NCBI GenBank assembly: GCA_003017855.1
Contig: PYER01000028.1
Coordinates: 1 to 38,777 of the forward strand
Length of the DNA stretch: 38,777 nt
Direction of reading: 5' to 3'
Source: a filamentous cyanobacterium CCT1
GTDB lineage: Bacteria; Cyanobacteriota; Cyanobacteriia; Phormidesmidales; Phormidesmidaceae
A program made the position numbers and the translations under genes. Under the pieces are notes generated by a model. That model ran no database searches and was not told where the DNA came from. It saw only the letters and a list, made by a program, of their open reading frames with translations. This document shows positions 17,181 through 26,396 of the stretch, one piece after another. The number at the start of each line of letters is the position of its first letter. Positions within the stretch are counted from its first letter, which is position 1.

Positions 17181-20018
17181 CTACATTCCCGGTGTGGCCA
17201 GGTTTCGGAAGCGAGTAAACTGCGGCTCAAACAGCAGCTTGACGGTGCCGGTCGGCCCGTTACGGTGCTTGGTGAGAATAATCTCGGCAATACCGCGATC
17301 GGGGGTATCGGGGTCGTAGTACTCTTCGCGGTAGAGCATCATGATCAAGTCGGCGTCCTGCTCAATCGCTCCACTCTCGCGAAGATCGCTCATCATCGGG
17401 CGTTTGTTGGTACGCGATTCGACGCCCCGACTGAGCTGCGAGAGGGCGATGATCGGCACGTTGAGTTCGCGGGCCAGACCCTTGAGCGATCGCGTCATCT
17501 TCGACAGCTCTTGCACCCGGTTGTCGCCGCCGCCCTCCATCAGCTGCAGGTAGTCGATCAAGATCAGACCCAACGCACCGCCCTGCTCGGCCTGGAGGCG
17601 TCGGCAGCGCGATCGAATTTCAGTCACCGAAATGTTGGGAGTGTCGTCGATAAAAATCGGCATCTGAGAGAGCACGCTGATGGCGTGGCCCAGCTTTTCC
17701 CATTCATTTTGGGCAATGCGACCCGTACGCAGGCGGCTGCTTTCCATTTCCACTTCGCTGGAGAGCAGGCGATAGACCAGCTGCACCTTCGACATCTCTA
17801 AGCTGTAAACAGCAACCGGCAGCTTCTGCAACGCCGCAATATTGCGGGCAATATTCAGCACGAAGCTGGTGTTGTGGACGCAGACATCGTTAGCCACAAA
17901 GTTGTGGGTATCGGGAATGGTGAGGTCGTAGACCTGTTTAGTACCCTGGGGCTCGATCGCGACGATTTCATCCCAGTAGACATCGCTGGTGGCAATGTGC
18001 TGAAGTTCTAGGTGCTCCAGGGCGGTGGCCAGGGCAAAGAGGCGATCGCGAGTGGGTGCCCGTTTTCCGACATGAATATTGCTGGTGCTCTGGAATCCGG
18101 CGCGGGTGGCCAGGGACACCCAAGATTCGTCACCCTTGGCAACGCAGAGGGATTCCCAAATTTCGACCGGAATCAGATCGCGGTTTGTCTGGTAACGGCG
18201 GTTGGTCAACGCCACTTCAACCTTTGCCAACGCGGCTTCTTTGCCGAAAATGCCGATTTCGCTAACAAAGGTCTTAATTGAGGGGGCGTCGGTGATGTCG
18301 ATTTGCCAGGCGGGGCGACGGCTGTCGAGATACTTCACCGATCGCAACCTGAGCTGAGCCAAAATACCAAACCGCAGCAGGAGGTGCTGCACCTGACGAG
18401 CTAGCGTTTCGCTGACGCTGGCAAAGCCCAGTTGCGCCTGGCCAGAGGCGAGGACGGTGGCCCAGCCATCGGTAGCAAATAGACGATTGAGAAAGAGGGC
18501 AAGCCGCGATCGCTCTAGCCGAAATACCGCCGCTGGAATAGTTTTCTGGTGAGCCGATTTGCCCCAGAGACCCAGTTCTTGCAGCCACAGCGTCAGATTG
18601 TTTTGACTCATCCAGCGGATGGTGGCGAGACCACCGGGGGCTAGGGTCTCGGGGAGAACCTGAAGCAATTGGCACAGGCGCTCGAAGGTGTCTGGGCTGG
18701 GCGCACAGACGCCCTGCTGCCACAGAGTAACCAGGCCAGGGGAGACTTCAAGGGTTTGAGCCAGCCAGCGGGCAGGTTTTCCACTGACCTTGATTAGCTC
18801 CCTTAGCCGCTGACCAAAGCTTTGACGGGCCTGCTGCAAATCTTCGCTGTCGGAGGTGACGTAGAACGTTGGCGTGCGAGTGCCTTGGGAGTTTTCTTCC
18901 CGCACCTTAACCCCTGGAACCTGGAGAGAAGCAGCGGTGAAGTCAGCCTGAATGGCCTGATTTTCGTTGGTGAACTGGGGCGAAGTGCCGGTCAGGCAGC
19001 CATCGCCAATCAGGTAGGCCAGCAGTTTGATCTGGTGCTCAGGCCGGGTTTCGGTGCCGAATACGGGCAGCACCCTGGGCACGGCAATTTTTTGGCCTAC
19101 TGTCAGCTCCGCTAGGGGTCGCCAACCTTGAATAGTCAGGTAAGGATGGCTTAGGGTCGTCTCAATTTCTCGCCCCGATCGCGTTCTCACCCGAAACACA
19201 GGTTTGTGGCCGTCGTCCACGTAGGCGCTGGGCTGAGCGAGCTGAAAGCGCCAGTTGTTCCCCAGAGTCAGCAGCGAAGCGGATTTCTCCTGGTAAATTT
19301 CGGCGATGGTCTTAAGGCTGCCATCGGCCAGCACAATTTGGGCGTCAGCGCTCAGACACTTTCCCATTGACGGCCTCGCAGCGGCGATAATCAGGTCTGA
19401 GCGCTGAAAACCCTGGGTCATAGCGTCGAGGTCGTAGAATCCGCAGGGAATGCCGGGCAGCACCACGCCGAGCGATCGCTGCTCGATCTCCGAAAATGTC
19501 TCAATCAAAATATCTGAGGTGGCCGTCAGCCCCCCCTGGGGTCGGGCTTGAGTAATGCCAAACAGCCGCTGCTCCGACTGGTCCAGCACATTCTCCAGGG
19601 GTAGGGTGGTGTCGTAGCCCAGCTGGGCAATATCGCCCCCGGTCTGAATCAGCAGGCGGCGGGTGTACTTATCCATCACCAGGGTGGCGTACTGGTCGAT
19701 GTTGGCGGCGCTGATGGTGCGATCGACCAGCTGCGCCAGGCGGGTTTGGCCGCCCACCTGCTCTAGCTTGCCGTTGTCTTTGAGCCACACGGCGATCGTC
19801 ATCAGGTCGGTGGGCTGCCCTTTGGCGTGCAGGGCCAGCGCCGCTTTGTAAATATCGCGGTGAGCACCCGTGTAAAAGGCGTCGGGCACCAGAATCTCCA
19901 TTACCCGGCCAATGGCTTCAGGGTCGAGCAAAATGCCGCCCAAAATGGCCTCTTCGGCCTCGATATTCTGGGGCGGCAGGCGATCGCTGACCGTATCAAA
20001 CTTGAGATTCTGAACCAT
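17181..20018 (-). CDS. dnaB: Replicative DNA helicase DnaB with intein
   Basis: DnaB is the hexameric ATP-driven helicase of the replication fork. The precursor is 945 residues: N-extein 1-220, intein 221-716 and C-extein 717-945. The spliced product would be 449 residues, the usual DnaB length. The N-extein has the N-terminal domain opening PPQNIEAEEAILGGILLD and ends in RPSMGK. The C-extein resumes TSFVLNIARN, so the intein interrupts Walker A between Lys and Thr. Walker B (LILIDYLQLM), the RESGAIEQDADLI segment and the HRNGPTGT C-terminal motif are intact. An active helicase therefore depends on splicing. The ATG at 20018 is the natural start. The gene is flanked by DUF29 and a MATE transporter on the same strand. 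Confidence 0.97.
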   Translation of the reverse strand: MVQNLKFDTVSDRLPPQNIEAEEAILGGILLDPEAIGRVMEILVPDAFYTGAHRDIYKAALALHAKGQPTDLMTIAVWLKDNGKLEQVGGQTRLAQLVDRTISAANIDQYATLVMDKYTRRLLIQTGGDIAQLGYDTTLPLENVLDQSEQRLFGITQARPQGGLTATSDILIETFSEIEQRSLGVVLPGIPCGFYDLDAMTQGFQRSDLIIAAARPSMGKCLSADAQIVLADGSLKTIAEIYQEKSASLLTLGNNWRFQLAQPSAYVDDGHKPVFRVRTRSGREIETTLSHPYLTIQGWRPLAELTVGQKIAVPRVLPVFGTETRPEHQIKLLAYLIGDGCLTGTSPQFTNENQAIQADFTAASLQVPGVKVREENSQGTRTPTFYVTSDSEDLQQARQSFGQRLRELIKVSGKPARWLAQTLEVSPGLVTLWQQGVCAPSPDTFERLCQLLQVLPETLAPGGLATIRWMSQNNLTLWLQELGLWGKSAHQKTIPAAVFRLERSRLALFLNRLFATDGWATVLASGQAQLGFASVSETLARQVQHLLLRFGILAQLRLRSVKYLDSRRPAWQIDITDAPSIKTFVSEIGIFGKEAALAKVEVALTNRRYQTNRDLIPVEIWESLCVAKGDESWVSLATRAGFQSTSNIHVGKRAPTRDRLFALATALEHLELQHIATSDVYWDEIVAIEPQGTKQVYDLTIPDTHNFVANDVCVHNTSFVLNIARNIAALQKLPVAVYSLEMSKVQLVYRLLSSEVEMESSRLRTGRIAQNEWEKLGHAISVLSQMPIFIDDTPNISVTEIRSRCRRLQAEQGGALGLILIDYLQLMEGGGDNRVQELSKMTRSLKGLARELNVPIIALSQLSRGVESRTNKRPMMSDLRESGAIEQDADLIMMLYREEYYDPDTPDRGIAEIILTKHRNGPTGTVKLLFEPQFTRFRNLATPGM
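17871..19358 (-). mobile_element. LAGLIDADG intein in DnaB Walker A
   Basis: The 496-residue intein begins with Cys221 (CLSADAQIVLADGS, block A) and ends with VCVHN (block G); the next extein residue is Thr. Block B is TTLSHPYLTIQGW and block F is VYDLTIPDTHNFVAND. The homing endonuclease has two LAGLIDADG-type motifs, LLAYLIGDGCL near 331-341 and LNRLFATDGWA near 509-520, each with the acidic residue present, so it may be active. Two stretches look like XRE-type helix-turn-helix segments: about 400-455 (WLAQTLEVSPGLVTLWQQG) and about 630-670 (SLATRAGFQSTSNIHVGK). The splicing residues Cys1, the block B His, and the terminal His-Asn are all present. Confidence 0.95.
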
Positions 20019-20111
20019 GGCGCTGGGGAAGTGGGGTAGCTCTAATTGTGCGACAAACCCGGCAGCTCTGGGGAACGACGTCCAATAGTTTAATAGTTTA
20101 TGTGTACTATT

Positions 20112-21488
20112 TTATGGCAGCTTGGGGCGCGTCAGCCGGTAGAAGCGAGCCACGAAGATGATGCCAGCGGTGGCGACCCCAATCGACTGGCCAACCCACA
20201 GCCCCACACCCCCCAGCCCCAGCGGAAAGCCCAGCAAGTACCCCGTGGTCAGGCCCACGCCCCAGAAGGCCAGGCCGCTGAGCACCATCGGCATGCGGGT
20301 ATCTTGCAGGCCGTAGAGCGCTCCCGAGGCCACCCGCTGCACGCCATCGGTAAGCTGGGCCAGGGCCGCCACGAAAAGCATCGGCAGGGCTAGGGCCACC
20401 ACGGTCGCGTTGGCCGGATCGTCCAGGTTTAAGTAGAGGCCGATAATTTGTTGACGCCACAGCAGCAGCCCCAGGGTCGCCAGCAGCATAAAGGCGGCGG
20501 CGATCGCCATTGCCACGTACCCCGCTCGTCGGGCCTGGGCCATATCCTGCTGGCCTAGGGCCTGCCCCACCCGCGCCGTCGCCGCGTAGGACATGCCCAG
20601 CGGCACCATAAAAACGAGGTAGATCGTCTGGTATACGGTCTGGTGGGCGGCCAGTACCTCAGGCCCCAAAATGCCCATCAAAAAGGTGACGACGGCAAAT
20701 AGGCTAAACTCCAGGGCAATGGTGACAGCTAGCTCTGTCCCCATCACCACCATGCGGCCGATCAGCGGGGGCTGCACCCGATACCATCCCCGCCAAAACC
20801 GATAATCCTTGAGCTGGGGATGCTTCAGGGTGTAGAGCAAAAACAGCCCAAACATCAGCCAGTAGCTCAGGCCGCTGGCCAGCCCCAGCCCCCCCAGTCC
20901 CAGGGCCGGAAAGCCCCATTTGCCAAAGCCCAGGGCATAGTTGCCCGCAATATTAAACACCGTGCCCACCAGCACAATGACAATCACTACCTGGGCCTGG
21001 GCCAGCGCCGAGGCATAGCCCCGCAGCATGGCAAAGCACAGTGCTGGCAGCGATCCCCAGAGAATCCATTGAAAGTAGGGGGCGGTTAGATCGGCGATCG
21101 CCGCAGGCTGGCCCAGGGCCAACAGAACCCGATCCATCTGGCTGAGCACCGCCATCAGCGGCAGGCTCAGCCCCAGCGATAGCCAAAATCCCTGGCGGGC
21201 GATCGCCTCCACCTCTGCCTTTTGCCCCGCCCCAAAAGCCTGAGCCGCCAGCGGCCCGACCACCATCACAAACCCGCCAATAACGGCAATCAGCAGCTGA
21301 AAGCAAATCGCCGCCAGTCCTCCAGCCGCCAGGGTATTGGCCCCCAGGCGACCCATCATTAGGGTGTCGATGAACCCAACAGCCGCCTGGGCCACCTGGG
21401 CACCGGCTAGGGGCATCGCCAGGGCAAGAAAGGCGCGCACCTCCGAGCCGGTTTTGGCTTGGGCAATAGATCTATCCTTGATATGCAT
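20112..21488 (-). CDS. MATE family multidrug/cation antiporter
   Basis: This is a 458-residue membrane protein of the MATE (NorM-like) exporter family, which expels cationic compounds in exchange for Na+ or H+. It shows about twelve hydrophobic segments. Family features include the opening LALAMPLAGAQVAQAAVGFIDT, the MMGRLGANTLAAGGLA segment after helix 1, and the duplicated half with a second VGQALGQQDMAQARRAGY loop mirroring AAQAFGAGQKAEVEAIARQG. There is no signal peptide, as expected. The substrate cannot be deduced. It lies 93 bases downstream of dnaB on the same strand and 65 bases after the valS stop. Confidence 0.93.
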   Translation of the reverse strand: MHIKDRSIAQAKTGSEVRAFLALAMPLAGAQVAQAAVGFIDTLMMGRLGANTLAAGGLAAICFQLLIAVIGGFVMVVGPLAAQAFGAGQKAEVEAIARQGFWLSLGLSLPLMAVLSQMDRVLLALGQPAAIADLTAPYFQWILWGSLPALCFAMLRGYASALAQAQVVIVIVLVGTVFNIAGNYALGFGKWGFPALGLGGLGLASGLSYWLMFGLFLLYTLKHPQLKDYRFWRGWYRVQPPLIGRMVVMGTELAVTIALEFSLFAVVTFLMGILGPEVLAAHQTVYQTIYLVFMVPLGMSYAATARVGQALGQQDMAQARRAGYVAMAIAAAFMLLATLGLLLWRQQIIGLYLNLDDPANATVVALALPMLFVAALAQLTDGVQRVASGALYGLQDTRMPMVLSGLAFWGVGLTTGYLLGFPLGLGGVGLWVGQSIGVATAGIIFVARFYRLTRPKLP

Positions 21489-21553
21489 TGAAAAGATCGA
21501 GCCCAGGGTGATGAAGTCTATGGCGGGGTCACTGGCGGAATGGGCGCCAGGCC

Positions 21554-24500
21554 CTACAGCATGGCCAGCCGCGACTTGAGAATGGCCGCCTGGGCCTCGG
21601 CTTCGGCTAGGGCATCGCGGGCGCCCTGCACGACCTCGGCGGGGGCTTTGTCCACAAAGCCAGCGTTGCTTAACCGCCCGGAGAGCGATTTGATTTCTGC
21701 CTCAACCTTGCCCAGATCTTTTTCAACTTTGGCCCTGAGAGCATCGACATCGACCACACCGGTCAGCGGAATCAGCACCTGCACGGTGCCGGTCACGCCA
21801 GCGAACAGTTTTTGAGGCGGTTCAGCTGGGGCTTCTGAGGCTTCAAGGGGAGTAGGGGCGATCGCGCTGCTGCCGTTCTGAGCCACCGTAGACTCAGGAA
21901 CGGGCCGCGATCGTGGCGCAGAGGGTGGTTTGGCAGCGGTGCCAGAACCTAGAATCTTACGTTGCCAGGTCTGGTAAGTTTGGCCCAGTTGCTGGCGATC
22001 ACGCCCCGTGAGCAAATTCTGCCGCACAAAGTTAAACGCGACCCAGAGACCCACCAGCTCCATCAGCGTGCCAAAGATCGGCGTGCTGTCGACCGCCGTT
22101 ACCAAAGCTCCGGCGAACCTGAGCCCCACCAGCGCCGCAAAAATCCACAGCAGCGTAAAGGCCGGACGGCGAATGTCGGCAAAGAACGACCCGGCGTAGT
22201 TCAGGGGTTCTTCAAACAGGGGCAGCATGGTGTGCCAGAAGTCTTGCACCTCGGCCACCACCCGGTTCTCGCTGAGCTTCGCCGATCGCTGGCTATCGCC
22301 CCCCGCCGCAGCGTGAGCGGTGGAGACCGGCTGCTTGCCGCCCAGAATCACCAGGGTTTCGATTTTGCCCAGGTCTTTGATGTAGTCGGCGGTGTCGTGC
22401 AGAATGTGGCGCTCTTCGGCGCTGTCACTCTCCAGAATGGTTTCGATCCGCAGTCCCGGTTTGATGCCCGCCTCGGCCCGCAGATTGCGCACCGTGCGTA
22501 CGGTATTAAAGACCAGCGTAAACCGCTGTTCCAGGTCATCATCGATCAGGCCGGGAAAGGCCGTGGGGTAGGGCTGCACGGCGAGAAACTGGTCGTCGCC
22601 CACCTGGTTGAGGTTGTGCCACAGCTCCTCGGTGATGTGGGGCATAAACGGGTGCAGCAGCTTGAGAATGCCGTCGAGCACAAAGGCCAGGGTTTGCTGC
22701 GCGGCGGTGAACTTCGCCGATCCTTCACCCTGCAGGCGCGGTTTGACCAGCTCAATGTACCAATCGCAGAAGTCGCCCCAGACAAACTCGTAGAGATCCT
22801 TGGCGGCCTCGCCCATGCCGTACTGGTCGAGATTGTCGCGCACGCTCTGCACCACTCGGTTAAAGCGCGACAAAATCCAGCGATCGGCCAGCTCCAGATT
22901 GGCCAAATCGGGCACGCCCAGGCTGGCGGCAGACTGCCCGCCCAGGTTCATCATCACAAAGCGGGAGGCGTTCCACAGCTTGTTGGTGAAGTTGCGGCTG
23001 GCTTCGACCGAGGCCGATTCGTCAGTGTTGCGATCGTACTCCAGGCGAATGTCCTGGCCCGCCCCAGTCACTTCGCGAATGAGCGTGTAGCGCAGGGCGT
23101 CGGTACCGTACTTGTTGATCAGCACCAGCGGGTCGATGCCGTTGTTGGCCGACTTCGACATTTTTTTGTTGTTTTCGTCGCGCACCAGGCCGTGGATGTA
23201 GACGGTTTCGAAGGGCATGGTGTCGGTAAAGTGCCCCGCCATCAGAGTCATGCGGGCCACCCAGAAGAAAATAATGTCGAAGCCGGTGACCAGGGTGGTG
23301 GTTGGGTAGTAGGTCTGGAAATCTTTGGCCGATTCATCCGGCCAGCCCATGGTCGAGAAGGGCCACAAGCCGGAGGAAAACCAGGTATCGAGCACGTCGG
23401 GATCGCGCACCAGGTCGACCCACTCGCCGAAGCGATCGCTGGCTTGGGCCCTGGCCTCTTCTTCTGTAGGTGCCACAAAGAAGGGCGTGTCGTCGGTGAT
23501 TTCGCCGTTGGTTTCACTCACCGCGTACCAGGCCGGAATCTGGTGACCCCACCACAGCTGGCGCGAAATACACCAGTCTTTGAGGTTGACCAGCCAGTCG
23601 CGGTACACCTTAGTCCAGCGCTCGGGCACGAACTTGGGTTCCTGGCGGTTATCCAGATAATCCAGCGCGTTGTCAGCCAGAGGCCGAATTTTGACGAACC
23701 ACTGGGTGGAGAGCAGCGGCTCGATGGGCACCTTGCCGCGATCGCTGTAGGGCACCGTGTGGTGGTAGTCCTCGACGCGCACCAAAAAGCCCTCGTCATC
23801 GAGCTGACGCACCACCGCACTGCGGGCCTCGAAGCGATCCATCCCCTGGAAATGGGCCGTGTTTTCGTTCATGGTGCCGTCTTTATTCATGACAGTGATC
23901 ATGGGCAGGTTGTGGCGCTGGCCCATGGCAAAGTCGTTGGGGTCGTGGGCGGGAGTGACCTTGACACAGCCGGTGCCAAACTCCGCATCCACGTACTCGT
24001 CGGCAATCACCGGAATTTCGCGGTTGACAATCGGCAGCGTCAGGGTTTTGCCGACCGTATCTCGATAGCGTTCGTCGTTGGGGTTGACCGCCACCGCCGT
24101 GTCGCCCAGCATGGTTTCGGGCCGGGTGGTAGCCACTTCCACGTAGCCTGAGCCGTCGGTAAAGGGGTAGCGGAAGTGCCACAGGTGGCCCTCTACCTCC
24201 CGCTGCTCCACCTCTAGGTCAGACACCGCCGACTGGCTGGCTGGGCACCAGTTGACCATATAGTTGCCCCGGTAGATCAGCCCTTCGTTGTAGAGCTGGG
24301 TGAAGGCGGTCAGCACCGCCGTGTTGAGCCCTTCATCCATCGTGAAGCGCTCGCGGCTCCAGTCCACCGAAACGCCCAGCTTCCGCAGCTGGTTGACGAT
24401 GGTGCCGCCCGACTCAGCTTTCCACTCCCAGGCCCGCTCCAGGTAGCGATCGCGCCCCACATCTTCCTTACTCAGCCCCTCGGCCTGGAACTGGCGATCG

Positions 24501-24790
24501 AGAATGGTGCTGACCGCAATGCTGGCGTGATCGGTGCCGGGTAGCCACAGGGTGTTGCGCCCCGCCATCCGCTGGTAGCGCACCAGGGTATCGATCAGGG
24601 CGTTCTCAAAGGCGTGGCCCATGTGCAGGCTGCCGGTTACGTTCGGCGGCGGAATCACCACGCAGTAGGGCTCGCCGGGGTGGTCGGGGTCGGCCTTAAA
24701 GACCTGGTTTTCTTCCCACTGAGTTTGCCACTTCGTCTCGGTCTGAGTGGGGTCGTACTGGGCAGAAAGCGTGGGAATGGAGGCCGTCAT
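21554..24790 (-). CDS. valS: Valyl-tRNA synthetase with CAAD-like membrane insert
   Basis: This class Ia synthetase charges tRNA-Val. The product is 1078 residues, longer than usual. It has the HIGH motif as HMGH (56-59), the KMSKS motif at 543-547, the editing domain between them and the anticodon-binding helical domain. Near residues 827-991 a segment interrupts the C-terminal part. It has two hydrophobic helices (about 877-900, [17 protein letters not shown]; about 905-925, [17 protein letters not shown]) and a Pro/Ala/Ser-rich linker. This is the signature of the CAAD domain known from cyanobacterial ValRS, IleRS, LeuRS and GluRS, which anchors them to thylakoid membranes. After it the C-terminal coiled-coil tRNA-binding arm resumes ([21 protein letters not shown]) and ends at LAML. 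The ATG at 24790 is the natural start. Confidence 0.97.
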   Translation of the reverse strand: MTASIPTLSAQYDPTQTETKWQTQWEENQVFKADPDHPGEPYCVVIPPPNVTGSLHMGHAFENALIDTLVRYQRMAGRNTLWLPGTDHASIAVSTILDRQFQAEGLSKEDVGRDRYLERAWEWKAESGGTIVNQLRKLGVSVDWSRERFTMDEGLNTAVLTAFTQLYNEGLIYRGNYMVNWCPASQSAVSDLEVEQREVEGHLWHFRYPFTDGSGYVEVATTRPETMLGDTAVAVNPNDERYRDTVGKTLTLPIVNREIPVIADEYVDAEFGTGCVKVTPAHDPNDFAMGQRHNLPMITVMNKDGTMNENTAHFQGMDRFEARSAVVRQLDDEGFLVRVEDYHHTVPYSDRGKVPIEPLLSTQWFVKIRPLADNALDYLDNRQEPKFVPERWTKVYRDWLVNLKDWCISRQLWWGHQIPAWYAVSETNGEITDDTPFFVAPTEEEARAQASDRFGEWVDLVRDPDVLDTWFSSGLWPFSTMGWPDESAKDFQTYYPTTTLVTGFDIIFFWVARMTLMAGHFTDTMPFETVYIHGLVRDENNKKMSKSANNGIDPLVLINKYGTDALRYTLIREVTGAGQDIRLEYDRNTDESASVEASRNFTNKLWNASRFVMMNLGGQSAASLGVPDLANLELADRWILSRFNRVVQSVRDNLDQYGMGEAAKDLYEFVWGDFCDWYIELVKPRLQGEGSAKFTAAQQTLAFVLDGILKLLHPFMPHITEELWHNLNQVGDDQFLAVQPYPTAFPGLIDDDLEQRFTLVFNTVRTVRNLRAEAGIKPGLRIETILESDSAEERHILHDTADYIKDLGKIETLVILGGKQPVSTAHAAAGGDSQRSAKLSENRVVAEVQDFWHTMLPLFEEPLNYAGSFFADIRRPAFTLLWIFAALVGLRFAGALVTAVDSTPIFGTLMELVGLWVAFNFVRQNLLTGRDRQQLGQTYQTWQRKILGSGTAAKPPSAPRSRPVPESTVAQNGSSAIAPTPLEASEAPAEPPQKLFAGVTGTVQVLIPLTGVVDVDALRAKVEKDLGKVEAEIKSLSGRLSNAGFVDKAPAEVVQGARDALAEAEAQAAILKSRLAML

Positions 24791-25030
24791 CGCAAAACCT
24801 GGAGCGTGGAACCGTGCTAACAGACAGTGTACCTATCGATTCTGCCATTTTATAGAGGAGTTGCCCGGTGCCTTGCGATCGCATCACCCATCCCAGCCAA
24901 TGCCACCCACTTACCCCCAGTACAGCCAGCCCAACATCAACCTATGTCCAGCAAACCGGAATCCTTAACGCACCAACGCACTAAGAATTTTTCATTTTGA
25001 ACTTTGAATTTTGCACTCCATGTCGCAGCA

Positions 25031-25999
25031 CTAACCATCCAACAACGCCAAAGCCCCCTGCAGCTGCTCTCTAACCGAAGCCGCCGATCGCGCCAGCGCC
25101 TCCTGTTCCTCTGCCGTTAGCGACAGCTCCAGAATCTCCTCCACTCCCCCCTGACCCAGCCGACAGGGCACTCCCAAGTACAGATCCTCCAGCCCGTACT
25201 GGCCCGTTAGGTGGGCCGCCAGGGGCAGAATGCGCCGCTGGTGCCGCAGTATGGCCTCCACCATCACGCAGGCCGACGAAGCCGGGGCGTAGTAGGCCCC
25301 GCCCTGCTTGAGCAGCTGCACAATCTCCGCGCCGCCGTTGCGGGTGCGATCGATTAGCTCTGCCAGGCGATCGGTGCTCATCAGTTCGCCCACCGGAATG
25401 CCGCTGACGGTGGTGTAGCGGGGCAGGGGCACCATCAAGTCGCCGTGGCCGCCCAGCACCATCGCCGACACATCCTGGGGCGGCACCCCCAGCTCCCAGG
25501 CAATAAAGCGCTGAAACCGAGCCGAGTCGAGCACTCCAGCCATGCCCATCACCTGCTGGGGGGGGAGCCCGCTAGCTTTCCAGGCCAAGTAGGTCATCAC
25601 GTCCAGCGGGTTAGTGACCACAATAATGTTGGCCTGGGGCGATACCGCCAGTGCCTGCCGCACTGTTTCGATCACAATTTTTCCGTTGGTCTGGGTGAGG
25701 TCGTCGCGGGTCATGCCGGGGCGACGGGGCAGCCCGGCGGTAATCACCACAATGTCTGAGCTGGCGGTGTCTTGATAGTCGTTGGTGCCGACGATGGTGC
25801 GGTTGTGGCCCTCGCTGCCCGCCGCCTGGGCCAGATCTAGCGCTACCCCCTGGGGCCGCCCCGCCACAATGTCGATCAGCACCACGTTGGCCAGGTTGTG
25901 CTCTAGCAGGCGTTGGGCCAGGGTGCTGCCCACGTTGCCAGCCCCCACCACGGTAACCTGGCTAAAGGAGCGAGCAAATGAAACAGAGTCGACGGTCAT
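25031..25999 (-). CDS. mdh: Malate dehydrogenase, LDH-like type
   Basis: This is an NAD-dependent dehydrogenase of 322 residues that interconverts malate and oxaloacetate. The Rossmann motif [13 protein letters not shown] is near the N-terminus, followed by the acidic strand end VLIDIV, which favours NAD. The mobile loop reads [12 protein letters not shown]; the Arg at the specificity position indicates malate rather than lactate dehydrogenase (LDH has Gln). The catalytic pair is present as the Asp/Arg of GVLDSARF and His in [10 protein letters not shown]. The start is the ATG at 25999. It is divergent from the cNMP/EAL gene across a 397-base spacer. Confidence 0.94.
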   Translation of the reverse strand: MTVDSVSFARSFSQVTVVGAGNVGSTLAQRLLEHNLANVVLIDIVAGRPQGVALDLAQAAGSEGHNRTIVGTNDYQDTASSDIVVITAGLPRRPGMTRDDLTQTNGKIVIETVRQALAVSPQANIIVVTNPLDVMTYLAWKASGLPPQQVMGMAGVLDSARFQRFIAWELGVPPQDVSAMVLGGHGDLMVPLPRYTTVSGIPVGELMSTDRLAELIDRTRNGGAEIVQLLKQGGAYYAPASSACVMVEAILRHQRRILPLAAHLTGQYGLEDLYLGVPCRLGQGGVEEILELSLTAEEQEALARSAASVREQLQGALALLDG

Positions 26000-26075
26000 A
26001 GTATTTAAGGATATTAGGATTAGGTCGCGCTATAGCCAGAGTCACCTGGATGAGGACATCGCTAAAGTCTGAAAA

Positions 26076-26093
26076 CATTCAAACGTTTGAATG
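26076..26093. promoter_or_regulatory. 18-bp perfect palindrome CATTCAAACGTTTGAATG
   Basis: A perfect dyad with a central CG lies 77 bases upstream of the mdh start and 304 bases before the EAL gene. The form suits an operator for a dimeric TetR- or LacI-type repressor; the regulator is unknown. Confidence 0.5.
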
Positions 26094-26228
26094 CTGGTTG
26101 GACAGATGCCCTAACCCGATTGGCTACAGCTATAACAGCGATCGCATGGCCCAGCCGTTTGAGTAGCCAGTTCAGCAGCGACACCGCTCACATTCTGGCG
26201 GATGTCAGACGATTTAGTCCCCCGTTGT

Positions 26229-26277
26229 TGTGATTTAGATCATGCCTACATGTGACCGTTACACTATATTTTTGTGA
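26229..26277 (+). promoter_or_regulatory. Three TGTGA motifs with 22-bp spacing
   Basis: TGTGA occurs at 26229-26233, 26251-26255 and 26273-26277, exactly two helical turns apart. The first is followed after six bases by TCATG, a partial match to the CRP-type TGTGA-N6-TCACA site. A cAMP-receptor-like factor is a possible ligand, but chance is not excluded. Confidence 0.4.
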
Positions 26278-26396
26278 TTGCCCAGCCCCTTTAAAAAGGC
26301 TTACTGACACTTCACAATCTAGTCATAAGCGACTTCAGTGAAATAGGGGATGCTTAGACATAGCTCCTCAAGCTTATTCCTGAAATCGTTCCTGCC

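Larger units (their letters stand above)
26000..26396. other. Divergent promoter region between mdh and the EAL gene
   Basis: No gene is present. It contains an 18-bp perfect palindrome (26076-26093) and three TGTGA motifs at a constant 22-base step (26229, 26251, 26273). The stretch 26220-26340 is AT-richer than the flanking genes and likely contains the promoter of the EAL gene. Confidence 0.6.

Noticed and set aside
21962-24151. A 729-codon open frame on the plus strand opposite valS
   Set aside because: It is exactly antisense to a certain valS, is very rich in His, Gln, Val and Gly, and has no domain. High GC explains long antisense frames.
26251-26265. NtcA site in the EAL promoter
   Set aside because: The dyad TGTGACCGTTACA has a 7-base rather than 8-base gap between TGT and ACA and lacks GTA at the left arm.
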